A DNA stretch of 64,000 bases. Origin: Pampus argenteus (lineage: Eukaryota; Chordata; Actinopteri; Scombriformes; Stromateidae). How positions within the stretch are numbered: position 1 is the first letter of the stretch; each line of letters opens with the position of its first letter. This document shows, one piece after another, positions 32,748 to 44,086 of the stretch. A program made the position numbers and the translations under genes. The notes below the pieces were generated by a model that ran no database searches, was not told where the DNA came from, and saw only the letters and a program-made list of their open reading frames with translations. Location: NCBI GenBank assembly GCA_036937835.1, contig CM072864.1:17962001-18026000 (forward strand). Reading direction: 5' to 3'.

Positions 32748-34774
32748 ATGAAACGTCTATAAAAGTTGGCAAACCCAAGGAAGTGCTGAAGCTGCTTCCT
32801 AGTGGTGGGGACCGGCCAGTTCTGGACCGCCTCCACCTTGGTGGGGTCCGCCCTCAGTTGTCCCCTCTCTATAATGAAACCTAAGAAATTAGTGGAGACA
32901 GTATGAAAATCGCATTTTTCAGCTTTAACAAAATGCCTGTTCTCAAGGAGGCGCTGCAGAACATCTCTAACGTGACATACATGCTCCTCTAAGGAGTTGG
33001 AAAAAATCAAAATGTCATCTAAATAAACAAACACCACTCGGTTCATCTCTTAAAACATCATTTACAAGATTCTGAAAAACAGCAGGTGCGTTTGTGAGAC
33101 CGAAAGGCATGACCAAGTATTCAAAGTGTCCCAGATGTGTATTGAATGTGGTCTTCCATTCATCCCCCTCCCGGATGCGTACCAGGTGGTATGCGTTTCT
33201 CAGATCCAGTTTGGTAAATATGCAAGCTGAATGTAAGGGCCCAAAGGTCGAGTCTATCAGAGGGAGGGGGTATTTGTTTCTTACTGTGATTTCATTGAGT
33301 GCGGAGTAGTCTATGCAGGGGCGGAGCGTCTTGTCCTTCTTCTCGACGAAGAAAAACCCCGCCCCTACAGGAGATGAAGAGGGCCGGATCAACCCCGCTG
33401 CGACTGATTCATTAATGTACTTTTCCATAGCTTCTCTCACAGGCTTGGAAAGGTTATACAGTCTCTTGGTCGGGAGGGATAATCCGGGGAGCAGGTCAAT
33501 TGCACAGTCGTATGGTCTGTGCGGAGGAAGCGAGCAGGCGGAATCCTTGCAAAATACCTCTCTTAAATCATGATACTCACTGGGGACGCTAGTCAAGTCT
33601 ATTACCTCCGCCTGCTCGGAGATGCTGGGGCTTCGAGGAGGCAAAGCTGACTTCAGACAGTGGGCGTGGCAATGCATGCTCCACTTCCTGATGGTTCCTG
33701 TGGTCCAGTCCACGTGGGGATTGTGGCGCCTCAGCCAGGGAATACCCAGAATGACAGAATGGAGAGGTGAGTTAATTACAAACAGTTCCAAATGCTCATG
33801 GTGGTTACTAGACAGGACCAAGTTCACTGGCTGAGTGCGATCGGTGACTAGCTCGAGAATCTTGCCATCTATGGCTAACACTTCTTTGGGGGTGCTTAGT
33901 TCATAGGTGGCAAAATTGTGTTTTAGCACAAAGTCTCTGTGGATAAAGTTATCGTCAGCGCCCAAGTCCACCAGAACCGCCACAGGCGCAGAAAATTGTG
34001 CTGTGTGAATAGTACCTGCCAGTTGGATGCGAGATGCGGAGGATGAAGAGACTTGGCTCACCAGGGACCTCCTCCGTGGTGAGCCTCCCCTTTTGGTTGT
34101 GCTGTGCAGAGGCTAATGAAGTGGCCCCGTTCTCCGCAGTAGAGGCACCGGCGTTCCTCCAGGCGCCGCTCTGCCGGAGTCAGACGAGCTCGTCCCAGCT
34201 GCATGGGTTCCTCGGTGTGGGATATATCGTGCTCTGGAGGCGGGGCCCTCGGAGTGGGATGGGAGATGGCAGGTTTCGGGATGAGCGGAGGGGCGGGGTG
34301 GAGCGGTCGTCTCCGACGAACCTCTTGTCTCTCTCTTCCTCGTTCCTGAATTCTGTTATCTAACTTAATTGCTAGCTCTATGAGTTGATTCAAAGTCTGA
34401 CTTTCCTCTCTTACTGCCAGCTCATCCTGTATGTCGCTCCCTAGCCCCCGTCTGAAAATAGTTTGCAGTTCTAAATCCCCCCACCCGGATTCTGCAGCTA
34501 AGATGCGGAACTCTAACGTGTAGTGTGACGCAGACTGAGATCCCTGTCGGAGGTCCAATAAACGGGCTACCGCCTGTCTGCCTCGTACAGGGTGATCAAA
34601 CACTCGCCTCATTTCCTCTGAAAATAGCTGATAATTGGATGTTAGCTCGGTGTGTTGAGTGGATATAGCTAACGCCCATGCTGCAGCTCTGCCTGAAAGT
34701 AAACTCATTATGAACGCTATCTTAGCCTGTGGAGTAGCGTATGTGTTCGGTTGCTGATGGAAAACTAATGTGCA
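32748..34774 (-). pseudogene. Gypsy A gag, protease and RT half (unit 2)
   Basis: Counterpart of 11687-13716. Shared defects are the protease DLGA in place of DSGA, the frameshift before YLDD near 33036, the gag truncation and no LTR. Differences include Thr for Ala in WKTTFNT and loss of one codon at the gag-protease junction (HHGGGPW against HHGGGGPW). Confidence 0.87.
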
Positions 34775-34877
34775 CTTAAGGATGTATTACCTCTAGTTAG
34801 AACTTCCTTATTGGATTTGATTAATCTGTATATATTATCAGCATATGTACCACAGTCCTTTAAAATAGCTGTAATTA
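34775..34877 (+). mobile_element. Short L2 ORF2 scrap (unit 2)
   Basis: Duplicate of 13717-13819, with one visible change (TATCAGCATATG against TATCAGGATATG). Confidence 0.75.
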
Positions 34878-35067
34878 TGTCACGATGGCAGTCGTGTTTG
34901 TTGTTGTTTCCCTGTGTTCTCCCCCTCCTTGTGTTGTCTGTGTGTGCGTGTCACACTTCCCTGGGCCTCCTTGATAATCAACAGATGAAGCACACCTGCC
35001 ATTCCTCAGCTCACCTGCCTTCCATCAACTCATCACTCCAACTACATATAAACCCTGGCCTTCCTTC
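34878..35067 (+). repeat. LTR-like fragment (unit 2)
   Basis: Duplicate of 13820-14009; begins TGTCACGATGGC and contains the TATA-like ATATAAACCC. It points opposite to the adjacent Gypsy B coding sequence. Confidence 0.4.
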
Positions 35068-36688
35068 CCCATGGACGACCCCTCTTGATGGATGGCTGGT
35101 CAGGGTGCTGACGATGGAAGTCAGAGATCAGAGTCTTGTCCACAATCCTCCAGGCAGGAATCCAAGACCTCTCTTCCGGACCATACCCCTCCCAGTCCGC
35201 TAGGTATTGGAGACCTCTGCCACGTCGTCGAGAACAGAGCAGCCGTCGGACAGTGTACACAGGACCTCCATCCACGACACGAGGGGGAGGAGGTGGTGGT
35301 GCTGCTGGGACCAGAGGGCTTTCATGAACAGAGCCAGCATTCTGGGAGCCCCGTGGACGACCCCTCTTGATAGATGGCTGGTCAGAGTGCTGACGATGGA
35401 AGTCAGAGATCAGAGTCTTGACCACAATCCTCCGGGTGGGAATCCAAGACCTCTTTTCCGGACCATACCCCTCCCAGTCTAGGTATTGGAGAACTCTGCC
35501 ACGTCGTCGAGAACGGAGCAGCCATCGGACGGTGTACACAGGACCTCCATCCACAATACGAGGGGGGGGGGGGGGGGTGCTGCTGGGACCAGCTGGAACG
35601 TTGGGTGTACCCTCATGGACCGTGGTAGTTGGAGTCTGACTGCAGACGGGTTAATGATTCTCTGAATGGGAAATGGACAGTCAAACTTGGGTGCCAGCTT
35701 TCGTGACTCAACTCGAAGAGGTAGATCCCGGGCCGAGAGCCACACCCTTTGACCGACCTGGTAGGTAGAAGCAGGAACTCTCCGTCGGTTAGCTCCGGTG
35801 GCATAGCTGGTGGCGGATTTAAGGAGAGTGGCCCTAGCCTGGGACCAGGTACGACGGAAACGGCGAGCATAGGCTAGGGCAGAAGGGAAGGTGATATTCC
35901 CTTCTTGGCTGGCAAACAGGGGTGGTTGGTATCCGTAGACGCACTGGAATGGGGACAGACCAGTAGCAGTGCTGGTCAGGGAATTGTGCGCATACTCTAT
36001 CCACAACAGATGTTGTGCCCAGGCTCGGGGGTTTCGTGAGGCCATGCAGCGGAGTGCCTTCTCCAACTCCTGATTAATTCGTTCTGTCTGGCCATTTGAC
36101 TCGGGGTGGAAGCCGGATGTAAGGCTGGCAGTGGCTCCCAATAGGTGGCAGAACTCCTTCCAAAAGGAAGAAGCCAACTGTGGACCCCTATCAGACACAA
36201 TATCCTTTGGCAGACCATGGATCCTAAATACCTGTTCGAGGACAATCTGGGCAGTCTCCTTCGCAGATGGCAATTTAGGTAGTGGAATAAAGTGAGCCAT
36301 CTTGCTGAAGCGATCAACAATGGTGAGTATTACTGTGTTTCACTGGTAGACCAGAGACAAAGTCCAGAGCTACGTGGGACCAGGGCCGCATGGGTATTGG
36401 AAGGGGCTGGAGGAGGCCTGCGGGAGCATGACTGGAGGTCTTGTTTTGATTACAGGTGGGGCAAACCTTTACAAAGTCATGGATATCCCTCCTTAGAGAG
36501 GGCCACCAAAAGTGCTGGGAGAGCAGGTGGTGGGTGCGGGTAACCCCAGGGTGACAGGCTAGTCGTGAATCATGCCCCCACAGGATCACTTGGGAGCGGA
36601 GGGTTTCCGGGACAAAGAGACGGTCCGGGGGACAGGTGCTTGGGCCGGGTTGGGTGAGGATGGCCTCCCTCACCTGCTCCTCAACATC
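35068..36688 (-). pseudogene. Gypsy B integrase and tandem chromodomains (unit 2)
   Basis: Counterpart of the unit 1 element but without Rex1, so the zinc region (CHPGVTRTHHLLSQHFWWPS, CPTCNQNK) runs directly into the core. Two chromodomains are again present. A run of about 16-17 G residues near 35563-35577 replaces the GCTGCT-rich stretch of unit 1 and shifts the frame before the chromodomains. A small deletion near 36341 also removes a few codons after FVSGLP. Confidence 0.85.
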
Positions 36689-37880
36689 TCATGTCAGGGT
36701 GGCTACCACACAGGGGCTTGGGAGGATAGATGTTGGGACCTCAGCAGGAGTTTCATCTTTCTGGTAAATGCGAGACAGGGCATCAGGTTTTGTGTTGCGA
36801 GAGCCAGGCCGATAGGAGAGGGTAAAATTAAAGCGAGTGAAGAAGAGAGACCAACGTTTCTGACAGGAGTTCATCCTCTTGGCAGCCTGGATGTATTGGA
36901 GGTTTTTGTGGTCTGTCCAGACTAAGAATGGAAGCTTACTCCCCTCCAGCCAATGGCGCCACTCCTCCAGGGCAAGTTTGACGGCCACCAGCTCTCGATT
37001 GCCGATGTCGTAATTGCACTCTGTGGGTGACAGTCTACGGGAGTAGAAAGCACATGGGTGCATCTTGCCATCCTCAGCCGACCTCTGGGAGAGTACTGCT
37101 CCGACGCCCACATCGGACGCATCCACCTCCACAACAAACTGCCGTTCCTCATCTGGCATCCGGAGGATTGGGGCTGAGGTGAACCGAGCTTTGAGAGACT
37201 GGAATGCTCTGTCAGCTGCAGGGGTCCATTCAAACGGGCGTTTGGTGCTGGTCAACGAGGTGAGAGGAGCTGCCACCGCACTGTACCCGCGGATAAATCT
37301 CCTATAGAGATTGGTGAAGCCCAGAAACTGCTGCAGTTTTTTACGGCTCTCTGGGATGGGCCATGACGACACTGCTGAGACCTTTTCTGGATCCATCTGG
37401 ATGCGCCCCTCCGCCATGATGAATCCCAGGAAGGACGTGGTCCGGACATGAAACTCGCACTTTTATGCTTTGACATACAGTGAGTTCTCAAGGAGGCGAT
37501 GGAGTACAGACTGGACATAATGGACGTGTTCAGATTGGGTCTTCGAGAAAATCAAATTGTCATCTAAATAAACGAAAACAAACTTATTAAGCATGTCACG
37601 GAGGATGTCGTTCACCAAGGCTTGAAAAACTGCTGGGGCATTTGTAAGGCCGAAGGGCATGACCAGGTACTCATAATGGCCTGTTGGCGTGTTAAAAGCA
37701 GTCTTCCACTCATCCCCTTCTCTCACCCGTACCAGGTGATAGGTGTTTCGGAGGTCAAGCTTTGTGAAGATGGTGGACACTTGGAGTAGTTCAAATGCAG
37801 ATGATAGCAGTGGCAGTGGGTAGCGATTCTTGATTGTAATGTCATTCAAACCCCTGTAATCTATAAAGAGGGGCGGATTA
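36689..37880 (-). pseudogene. Gypsy B RT and RNase H (unit 2)
   Basis: Frame 36689-37417 joins the RT thumb (LQQFLGFTNLYRRFIRGYS) to RNase H (VVEVDASDVGVGAVLSQ) without the unit 1 break. Frame 37463-37849 carries the palm with YLDDNLIF. The same deletion of the RT N-terminal block occurs near 37865. Confidence 0.85.
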
Positions 37881-38616
37881 TGCCGGCTGCCAGAGAGTCA
37901 TTAATGTAGTCCTCCATAGCCTTTCTTTCAGGAGAAGACAGAGAGTACAAGCGGCCTCTTGGGGGAGCAGTTCCTGGCAGAAAATCGATTGCACAGTCAT
38001 ACGGTCTATGGGGTGGTAGTGACATGGCCTTGGCTTTGTTAAACACCTCTCTGAGCTCATGGTAACACACTGGGACATTGGAGATGTCGGGGGCTGGAGT
38101 AGCAGGGTCCGGGTTGATGGGCAGAACAGCTCTCGTTAGACAGGTCAAGTGGCAGTCTCTTTCCCATTCTCTGATTGTGCCTGTCTCCCAGTCGAGATGG
38201 GGGTTATGTTTGTGAAGCCATGGATAGCCCAGAATGATGGGTTGTCCGGGTGAAGTCAGAAGGTGAAACTGAATGGACTCCTGGTGGTTTCCTGAGAGTG
38301 CCATTATTAGGGGGGCCGTGATGTGGGTCACCGTGCCGAGTTGGTGTCCGTCTAAGGCCCGTGCAGGAACGTGTGGGGAGAGGTGGTGGCACTCTATTCC
38401 CAGCTGCCGAGCAAGCTCTGAGTCCATGACGTTGGCCTCAGCCCCGGAGTCCACTAGAGCGGCCAGAGTGTGGGAGGTGTTGGGGAGAAGAAGGTGGACA
38501 GGGTTTTGCGAATGGGGGGGAGACTGGAGAATGGTTGACGTCACCCGGATCTCCCCTACACCTGGTGAGCTGCGGCTTTTTGCACGTGATGACCTTTGCC
38601 ACCGCAGTACAGACAC
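37861..38616 (-). pseudogene. Gypsy B protease (unit 2)
   Basis: 251-codon frame with the catalytic VDSGAEANVMD and a continuation into the start of RT. It differs from unit 1 at a few residues, such as His for Arg in GYPWLHKHNP. Confidence 0.82.
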
Positions 38617-39422
38617 AGGTTGGAGCTAAAGCGGCGCTGACGCTCTTTGGGAGTGAGGGCAGCACTGCTGATTTCCATGGGATGGAGGGGGCAACGGGGT
38701 AGTGGGCTCACCCCACTCTCTCTGCGGCGGACCTGGATTCGTTGGTCAATGCGAATTGCCAATGCGATGGCATCGTCCAGAGTCTTTGGCGGGTCATGAG
38801 AGACGAGCTCATCTTTGAGAAAATCGGACAGACTATGAAGGAAGGCGTCAACCAATGCAGGCGTATTCCACAAGCTGCGGCCAGCCAGGGTGCGGAAGTC
38901 GATTGAAAAGTCCGCCACCGTTCGGTTACCCTGGCATATTCGCATCAGCTCCCGTGATGCCTCTGCTGATGGGGAACCGCCGTCGAACACCTTCTCCATC
39001 TCCTTCGAGAAGGCATCGAAAGAGGCACAGGCAGGGGTCTGGCGGTCGAATTCAGCTGCTCCCCACAGTCGAGCTCGTCCCAGTCAGATGCGTGATTACG
39101 TATCCCACCTTGGTAGCTTCTGATGCAAAGGTTCGAGGCTGCAATGCAAACTGGACTCGGCAACTTGTGAGGAAGGCGCGTACTTGGAGCAGATGGAGTG
39201 GTTAGTTGAGTGAGCAGCTGAATGACCTGGGCCAATTGTTGTTCCTGGCCCAGGATTCGCTGTTGTTGCTGCTGGAACTGCTGCTGGCGCTGGTGGCCGA
39301 GCTGGACCAGGGAGGCGATGTCGCCGGTCATCCTTCTCATGTCACTCTCCGCACATCCCAAACGTTCCAGGGCTTACGGTTCCGGTGATGTCTCCATGTT
39401 GCTGTGTTCGCCCGCTGGGTCC
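38556..39422 (-). pseudogene. Gypsy B gag (unit 2)
   Basis: Gag core (38556-38999) runs on through the CCHC knuckle CLYCGGKGHHVQKA; the last Cys of the knuckle is changed (AAAHQV follows). The Gln-rich N-terminal segment is in another frame, and an in-frame TAA follows MDPAGEHSNMETSPEP as in unit 1. Confidence 0.75.
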
Positions 39423-39494
39423 ATGATGGTCAGTTCGTACTGTCAGAGTACGGAACAGGAGACCCAAATGCGTGTGCGAACAAGTTGAGTCTTT

Positions 39495-40140
39495 AGCAGG
39501 TTTTACCCCTTCTTTAAATTCAGTGAGAATTTTAACAGTTTTACTTCACACAAGTCACAAGTCATTTTTCTGAGTCTTTATTAATTGATACACTTATTTT
39601 GTGTATTATAATTTCCAGACAACCGGGCACAAATAGCCTCAAAACTTGTAAAAAAGTTTTCATATCAATGTCAAACAAAACATGTGGACACATCTCCTGA
39701 TCTTATCTTAAAGTACTTAAATGATTAATGAGATAGTAAAAGTAAGTTACTTTAAATGACTTCTTGAGCTAGAAAAATATATTACACATATTATATACTG
39801 TACTGTTGCATTAGTTTAACATTAAGCACAATTTTCTTAATTGTAAATGTTTTCACAATATATTGTTAAAAAAAACAAAAAACCTAATAGAATATTGGTT
39901 CCACACCTGGATGCATGTTGTTTCTTCACAATATGTTTTGACTCTGCAAATTGTTCAGTTGTTTAATGGGATATTATTTGTAAAAACAATTAGAATATTA
40001 GATCTACTTTATAAATTGCAACTGGACTTATGTTGTTGCAATTCTAAATAATAGATCTTAAATTATGATTTTTTTAAAAGTGTAAATTAACTTTCCAGTT
40101 GAAGTCAGTAGAATAAAGACTGAAGACAGAAGTAGTATGC
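39495..40140 (+). repeat. Distal duplicated pepsinogen upstream segment (copy 3)
   Basis: Nearly identical to 21176-21821. The Gypsy B junction at its left end is also identical, so it was copied with the nest. Confidence 0.8.
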
Positions 40141-40795
40141 AGCAGGTTTTACATACATTATTTTTAATTCAGTGAGTATTTTACTGTTCTTTATTCAAAA
40201 TACAAGCCATTTTCCTGTGTCTTTATTTTGTGTATTATTGTTATCAGATATCCTGGCCAGAAATTACCTGACTTCACAACTTGGAAAAACCGATGGAAAG
40301 TTTCCATATCAATGTCAAACAAAGAATATGGACATCCAATCTAGAGATCTTATCTTATATGAGATAGTAAAAGTCAGTTCCTGAGCAAAGGTAAATATAA
40401 ATATACAAATATATCACATTTATTATATACTGTGTGTTGGCATTGTTACACTTGTTTAACAACAAGGATAATTTTCTTAATTGTAATTGTTTTCATAATA
40501 TATTGTAAAAAACAAAACAAACAAACCAAAACTAATAAAATATTGGTTCCACACCAGGATTCATGTTGTTTCTACAGAATATTTTGTGACTCTGCAAATT
40601 GTTCAGTGGTTTAATGGGATATTATTTGTTCTTAGATAAGAGGCAATTTATCACTATAAGTTTTCCATTTTTTTTTAAATCAAGTTATGTGGGAGGGCAC
40701 AACCTTGATAGCTTGAGACACAACCTTGATATGTTGTATATAAGTGCTGGACTCTGACACTTGAACTTCACTCGTCCAACACTAAAGACACCAGC
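40141..40795 (+). promoter_or_regulatory. Pepsinogen copy 3 upstream region and core promoter
   Basis: TATATAAG lies at 40737-40744, the GATA-type AGATAAG near 40634 and the two ACAACCTTGATA motifs near 40699 and 40720. Compared with copy 2, about 15-20 bases are missing near 40670 between the GATA site and the repeated motif, which brings them closer. Confidence 0.65.
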
Positions 40796-43402
40796 ATGAT
40801 GAAGTGGCTCATCGTCCTGTCAGCCCTTGTGGCTTTCTCTGAATGCCTTCATAGGTGAGTCGGACCTGGCTGCTTGTTTTCTTTCAAATGGCAATTTGGC
40901 TGAATGCTGCTTTGATCATGCAAAACAGCTGAAAGAAGGTACTTTTCTCCAGCTGTAAAATGCTGATTTCTGCATTTTGCTGGTTTGTTATTCACATTGA
41001 TGTGTACAGGATGCCCCTGATCAAAGGAAAGTCTGCCAGGGAAGCCCTGAAAGAGAAAGGATTGTGGGAGGAGTACAGAAGGCAGTTTCCATTCCAGCCA
41101 AAGGCCAGGTTTTACCAGGCCGGTACTCAGTCAATGACCAACGATGCAGATGTAAGTCCAAACCAGAGAGACTTTGTTCATAATACTATTTCTAAAGAAC
41201 ATAAATTACATAAACTTGTTTATCCCATAATGCACAAACAGCAGGTAGTTGATGTTATCATGTAAACACACTTATGTCAACTTCTTACACTTTTCCTGCA
41301 AAACTTAAAAACACAAAATAGACATATTTGTTTGACACATTTTAGTCAGATTGACATTAACCTCTCTGTTTTGCTTTCCTCTAGTTGTTCTACTATGGTG
41401 TTGTCTCCATTGGCACCCCTCCTCAGTCCTTTACCGTCATCTTCGACACTGGCTCTTCTAACCTGTGGGTCCCTTCAGTCTACTGCACCAGCCCGGCCTG
41501 CGGTGAGTACCGACGACATATTGTTTCCAGTATATTTACTTAAGTACGGTATATGGTACAAAGTCTGAGTACTTCCATTACATGCTATTTTCTTCTTCTT
41601 TTTACTATACTACATTTGTTTGACAATTATGATTTAATCTTGATATTTTAAATACCAACATTATCTTGTAAACATGAAGCTTGAATTAAACTATGCAACT
41701 TAATAAAAACGAAAGTAGTTTTGACTCCACTTAGACCACCTACAACATATAAATACTTCTCACATATTAATGCAGCAGTGATGAAAAAACACTGACATAC
41801 AAATGAATTCTGATTGATTGATTGATTGATTACATCTAAGCAATGAAAAAAATCGAAATACAGTCTATATGAGTTTATTACGTCAAAGTGGTGGAAAACA
41901 CTAAGTACAATTCCTCAGTGATATAGAGGGTCCAATTTTCTTAACATGATCATAAAATGTGAATGTGATAGAAATGTTGTTCCTCTGCAGAGAACCACAA
42001 CAAATTCAACCCTCAGCAGTCCTCCACCCTCAAGTGGAACGGCCAGTCTCTGTCCATCTGGTATGGCACTGGTAGTATGACTGGATATCTGGCCAGTGAC
42101 ACTGTTGAGGTAACCAAACTCCCTGCAATGACATAAGTAGTCTGTTTAGACTTCAATCATCCATATCTTTATGATATGTTAACTGACAGCTGTCTTGTGT
42201 TTCCAGGTGGGCGGCATCTCTGTTGCCAACCAGGTGTTTGGCCTTAGCCGCACAGAGGCTCCCTTCATGACTTATATGCCCGCTGATGGTATCCTGGGAC
42301 TGGCCTACCAGTCTCTTGCCGCTGACAACGTTGTGCCCGTCTTTGACAACATGGTCAAGCAGGGACTGGTGTCCCAGGCCATGTTCTCTGTCTACCTGAG
42401 CAGGTAATGAAACAGGATGGAAATCTGTCAGATGTGACTTTGTGTTATGTTCTATTGCTTCTTTTTTACATATGTCTCTCTCAGCAATGAACAGCAGGGA
42501 AGTGAGGTGGTCTTCGGTGGTCTTGACAGCAGCCACTACACTGGAGGAATCACCTGGATTCCTCTGTCTTCTGAAACCTACTATCAAATCAAAATGGACA
42601 GGTAGAGTAAAATACTTCCAAAATCAGAAAAAATTACTCACAAACCACAAGGTTGCACAAAGCCTCCTGGCTTGATTATATTTCACATTCTGCTGCTCAT
42701 AGTGTTACCATCAATGGACAGACCGTGGCCTGCTCTGGTGGCTGCCAGGCCATTATTGACACTGGCACCTCCCTGATTGTTGGCCCAACCACTGACATCA
42801 ACAACATGAATACCCGGGTTGGAGCTACAACCAACCAGTATGGAGAGGTGAGTCACACCATCATACCATACCATCTGATGTAGATTTTTCCTGTTGTCTG
42901 AACCCAGAGTGAACAAAACTTTAAAGCTGTGATGTCAAGTTGTCTCAACTAAAAACAAAGTGGGACTTAGTTACTTTCTTTAGCCTTAAACATGTAAAAT
43001 ACAAATAAATACAACTACTGCTTCACAGTCTATGTGTGATGTTCTTCTCACAGGCTATGGTGAACTGCCAGAACATCCAGAGCATGCCTGATATCACCTT
43101 CACTCTCAACGGGAAGGCCTTCACCGTCCCTGCATCTGCCTACGTCACTCAGGTCAGTTAAACCCCTGTCACCAATGCAAAAAGAAAACTATCTGTACGT
43201 TTTAAATACACATCATGAAGATTTTGGGGAAAAAATAAATCTTCTTTTTCTCGTCTTTCCACAGAGCTCAGATAGTTGCCACACTGGCTTTGGACCGGAG
43301 GGCACAGACCAACTCTGGATCCTGGGAGATGTCTTCATCAGGGAGTACTACGCCATCTTTGATACCGAGTCTCAGAAAATTGGTCTGGCCAAGTCTGTGT
43401 AA
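40796..43402 (+). CDS. Pepsinogen A-type aspartic proteinase, copy 3 (complete, 9 exons)
   Basis: Exons: 40796-40854, 41010-41151, 41385-41502, 41991-42109, 42207-42403, 42485-42601, 42703-42847, 43054-43152 and 43265-43402. All have GT/AG borders; the total is 378 codons (377 aa). Signal peptide, activation segment, FDTGSS, WYGTGS flap and IIDTGTS are intact. Against copy 2 it lacks two Thr codons in exon 7 (GATTNQY) and has substitutions such as FPFQPKAR, SLSIWYG, APFMTYM, YQSLAADN, GGITWIP and AMVNC. Several of these are shared with the inverted copy 4 rather than with copies 1 and 2. No transposon nest follows it. Confidence 0.95.
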
Positions 43403-44086
43403 TTTAAATGAAACACCTGATGGATAATCTATAAATGTGTATTTCCCCGTAGGGCCTTGTCTGACTGATTCATTTGCCTTAACATTAAAAAGATTTAATG
43501 TCAATTTGATTGTTGTGACTACAGCCAGCATTAAATATCACTAAATGTCTTTAAAAACATCTTGAGTTTTGTGTTACAGTGTCGTACTGAAATGTCACAG
43601 GAATAAGAATCAGTCCACTTTTCTTTCATATCGCTCCTTGAGAGAAAGTCAACCCTTTACAATATACAAAAGGGATCACCACCAGCTTTTATGTGTAAAG
43701 GAAGAACAGACTAAGAATAGAATATCGAGCGGCTCTTAGAATTTCAGAGGACCTCAGAGGCTGTAATCGAGAAGCAGATAACAAACACTGATTTAAAAAA
43801 AGATGACATGATCTACTGCTGCCATCTCAACCTGTGAATGAGACTGGCTTGTTGAGGTCTCAAACTGAGAGATGGAAAACCAACACAAATGTTACTGCAA
43901 TTATCATGACATTTATTTAACACATTAATTTACACTTAGAGGGGTTCATCACAGATTTTATATTGCATGTCCCTACAATTGCAAATCAAAGCAGAGGGGG
44001 CCAAGATATCCTAATATTTAGTCGCAAGGATCAATCTCCAATAATAGTAAACTGACTTATGACTTAAATTCAGCAACTAATTACAC
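43403..44086. other. Pepsinogen 3 flank and 3' UTR of the Ig receptor gene
   Basis: Up to about 43790 this is pepsinogen 3' flank, shared with copies 1, 2 and 4 and containing ATTAAA near 43484. From about 43905 it is the likely 3' UTR of the minus-strand receptor; an AATAAA on the minus strand lies at 43912-43917. Confidence 0.5.

Noticed and set aside
42153..42587. A 144-codon minus frame over pepsinogen 3 exons 5-6
   Set aside because: Antisense to well-supported exons; it crosses their splice sites and has no motif.
22495..43402. Possibility that pepsinogen copies are processed retrocopies moved by the LINEs
   Set aside because: All copies keep introns at identical places and share promoter and flanks, so they arose by DNA duplication.
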